64,000 bases of DNA, from assembly GCA_036785705.1 (NCBI GenBank), contig JAWUZG010000001.1, positions 6,510,001-6,574,000 of the forward strand, written 5' to 3'. Both the position numbers and the translations under genes were made by a program. Shown here piece after piece: positions 62,682 to 64,000 of the stretch. This DNA is from Acanthornis magna. Its lineage: Eukaryota > Chordata > Aves > Passeriformes > Acanthizidae. The notes under the pieces are model-generated. The model did not search any database. It had not been told where the DNA came from and saw nothing but the letters and a program-made list of their open reading frames with translations. Positions within the stretch are counted from its first letter, which is position 1. Every line of letters begins with the position of its first letter.

Positions 62682-64000
62682 GTAAAAAACTCTCTACCCG
62701 ACATGATAATTAATTTGATTAACATGAATTATACAAAAGATTTCCAGTATTAAAAATAGTTCCCCGGTCCATGCAGCAGGAAATTCAGTGGTCATTTTAA
62801 ATCTTGCTCATTTGCTATAACAGAAAGCAGCAGTGCATAAAAAAGGTCATGACATCTGTTCAAGATATGTAAGCTGTGCAGACGTTAAAAACAGAGGAAA
62901 ATCTGTTGTGCTATCCATATGAACAGTCTGTTTTGCTGTTGTTTTTTATGTAACTCTATATTCTCTGCATGAGTTCTTATAAAATAAGCTTGTGTAGGTG
63001 TTTAACATGTACAGAACCGAGAATTTTATTCTTTCTGTTCTGGAACTCTATCCCCCCCCATAGAGGGGGTTAGCAGAACAATCAGATCCCATTTGTCTGT
63101 GATATCTTGACATGGAGATATTTATCACAGGCTTCAGATTTATTCTCTTTTTCCCTAACACTGACACAAACGTTCATGTAAGTCAGAGTCTGCTTGCCAA
63201 GGAGATGAAAGTAGCAGAGGTGACATTCATTCACCTCCCAGGCTGAGAGCTGGAACGCAGTGTGATATTTTCATGTATCAAACTGTAAAAGGCTGCCAGT
63301 TACAAGACCTGGCACAGGTAAGGTCTGTCTGTCTGAGTTTTTGGAATTGCACTCTTTCTCACATCTAGTACTGATACAGAACTCAAAGGTATTTTAATAC
63401 ACTGTGTTTGTTCTTTCAGAGGTAGATGCTTTAAGCAGCTTCGTCGTGAAACCATCAGACTTTCTTTTAACTTGCTTAAATAATTCTAATAGCGTGTGTC
63501 AGACTCTGTTTCTGCACAGAAGTAATTACTGCCAGCCCTGGTGTTCCCTTGAGCATTAAGTAGAAAGTGGCATGAACTTACTTGAATTGCTAAATATTGT
63601 TTTCACAGGGTTTCTGGCAGTAAAGTCCTGATAATTTCCATCCTCAGCATCCACCTCATCTTTAGGGTGTTAAATGAATGTTCTGTATGTATTATGAGGT
63701 ATTTTCTTGTTAGTCAGCGTAACACCCACTGATGATTTCAGGCTGCAGAAAGACCCCTCCACCCACACAGCACAGTCTGAAAGGAGCTGCTGGCTCTGCT
63801 CTGTGTCAGCCTGTGCTGCTCCAGGCCCTCCCATTCCGCAGGAACTCCTTGGCATCCTTGTAGGGATCTTTGCCCTGCGGGCTGATGAGTAATGCTGTGA
63901 TCCAAGCTGCTCTCTTACTCAAAAATAAGTGGAATTACAACCACACAACTGTAAAGCTCATGATTTAGTGTTGCAGGAGCCTGCTCTCCTGTGTAAAGTT
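62682..64000 (+). other. PCLO: intron downstream of exon F (5' part)
   Basis: Begins with donor GTAAAA. Contains a C8/G5 inverted repeat at about 63046-63069 and a slightly GC-richer stretch at 63720-63880. No exon, repeat family or gene is recognisable up to the window end. Confidence 0.85.
63046..63069. repeat. short C/G inverted repeat
   Basis: CTCTAT at 63046-63051 pairs with ATAGAG at 63060-63065. The C8 run at 63052-63059 can alternatively pair with GGGGG at 63065-63069. The two foldings compete. Confidence 0.75.

Larger units (their letters stand above)
1..64000 (+). other. PCLO: PCLO (piccolo/aczonin) gene, internal part
   Basis: The whole window reads as the interior of one gene on the + strand. 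Six exons with GT/AG borders join in one frame and give about 3,576 codons that match mammalian Piccolo in order: end of zinc finger 2, acidic/serine-rich region, poly-proline, coiled coils, Q-rich region, PDZ start. Piccolo is a presynaptic active-zone scaffold that, with Bassoon, ERC/CAST, RIM and Munc13, organises synaptic vesicles and release sites. Bassoon is the only close paralogue. The exon text matches Piccolo rather than Bassoon, for example in the zinc-finger end and the coiled-coil segments. No promoter, start codon, final stop or poly(A) site of the full-length transcript lies in the window. The assignment rests on remembered protein sequence, not on a search. Confidence 0.96.

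Noticed and set aside
1..64000. CRISPR, operon, phage or bacterial features; tRNA or rRNA genes; intact ERV or LINE coding region
   Set aside because: Split exons with GT/AG borders, CR1 3' ends and base composition show vertebrate nuclear DNA. None of these features is visible.

Overview
This is vertebrate nuclear DNA and almost certainly avian. It is AT-rich, intron-dominated and carries CR1 LINE 3' ends of the bird type, whose antisense copies begin with AATCACAGAATCATAGAATGG-like sequence. The whole window lies inside one gene on the + strand, PCLO (piccolo, also called aczonin). Piccolo is the giant scaffold of the presynaptic cytomatrix at the active zone. I identified it by reading the translations against my memory of mammalian Piccolo. 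No search was run.

Six coding exons can be placed, all with GT/AG boundaries and consistent reading phase: 3647-4870, 11532-16596, 16970-18981, 47483-49691, 54736-54872 and 62600-62681. Joined, they give 10,729 nt, or about 3,576 codons. That is roughly 70% of a protein of about 5,100 residues, with no frameshift or premature stop. They run from the end of the second zinc finger, through the acidic/serine-rich middle, the poly-proline stretch and two large coiled coils, to the first strand of the PDZ domain. The 5' exons (N-terminus, zinc finger 1, most of zinc finger 2) and the 3' exons (rest of PDZ, C2A, C2B) lie outside the window.

Layout: 1-3646 tail of an upstream intron; exon A with nine exact-length 75-bp coding repeats; a 6.7-kb intron with two CR1 fragments; 5-kb exon B; a 373-bp intron; 2-kb exon C; a 28.5-kb intron with two CR1 fragments, microsatellites and palindromes; 2.2-kb exon D; a 5-kb intron; exon E; a 7.7-kb intron with a + strand CR1; exon F; and 1.3 kb of the next intron. 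I see no second gene, tRNA, rRNA, complete transposon or ERV.

The most interesting signals concern isoform choice and lineage-specific sequence: the nine-unit 25-residue array in exon A; a ladder of DLS/DLT motifs whose spacing continues into a retained-intron frame; a ladder of five QT motifs; tandem in-frame donors on exon E; two in-frame acceptors on exon F; a PDZ-start exon unusually different from the mammalian one I remember; and a possible intronic poly(A) isoform after exon D. Several intronic inverted repeats, including a 24-bp perfect palindrome, are unexplained. I found no convincing wholly new system.
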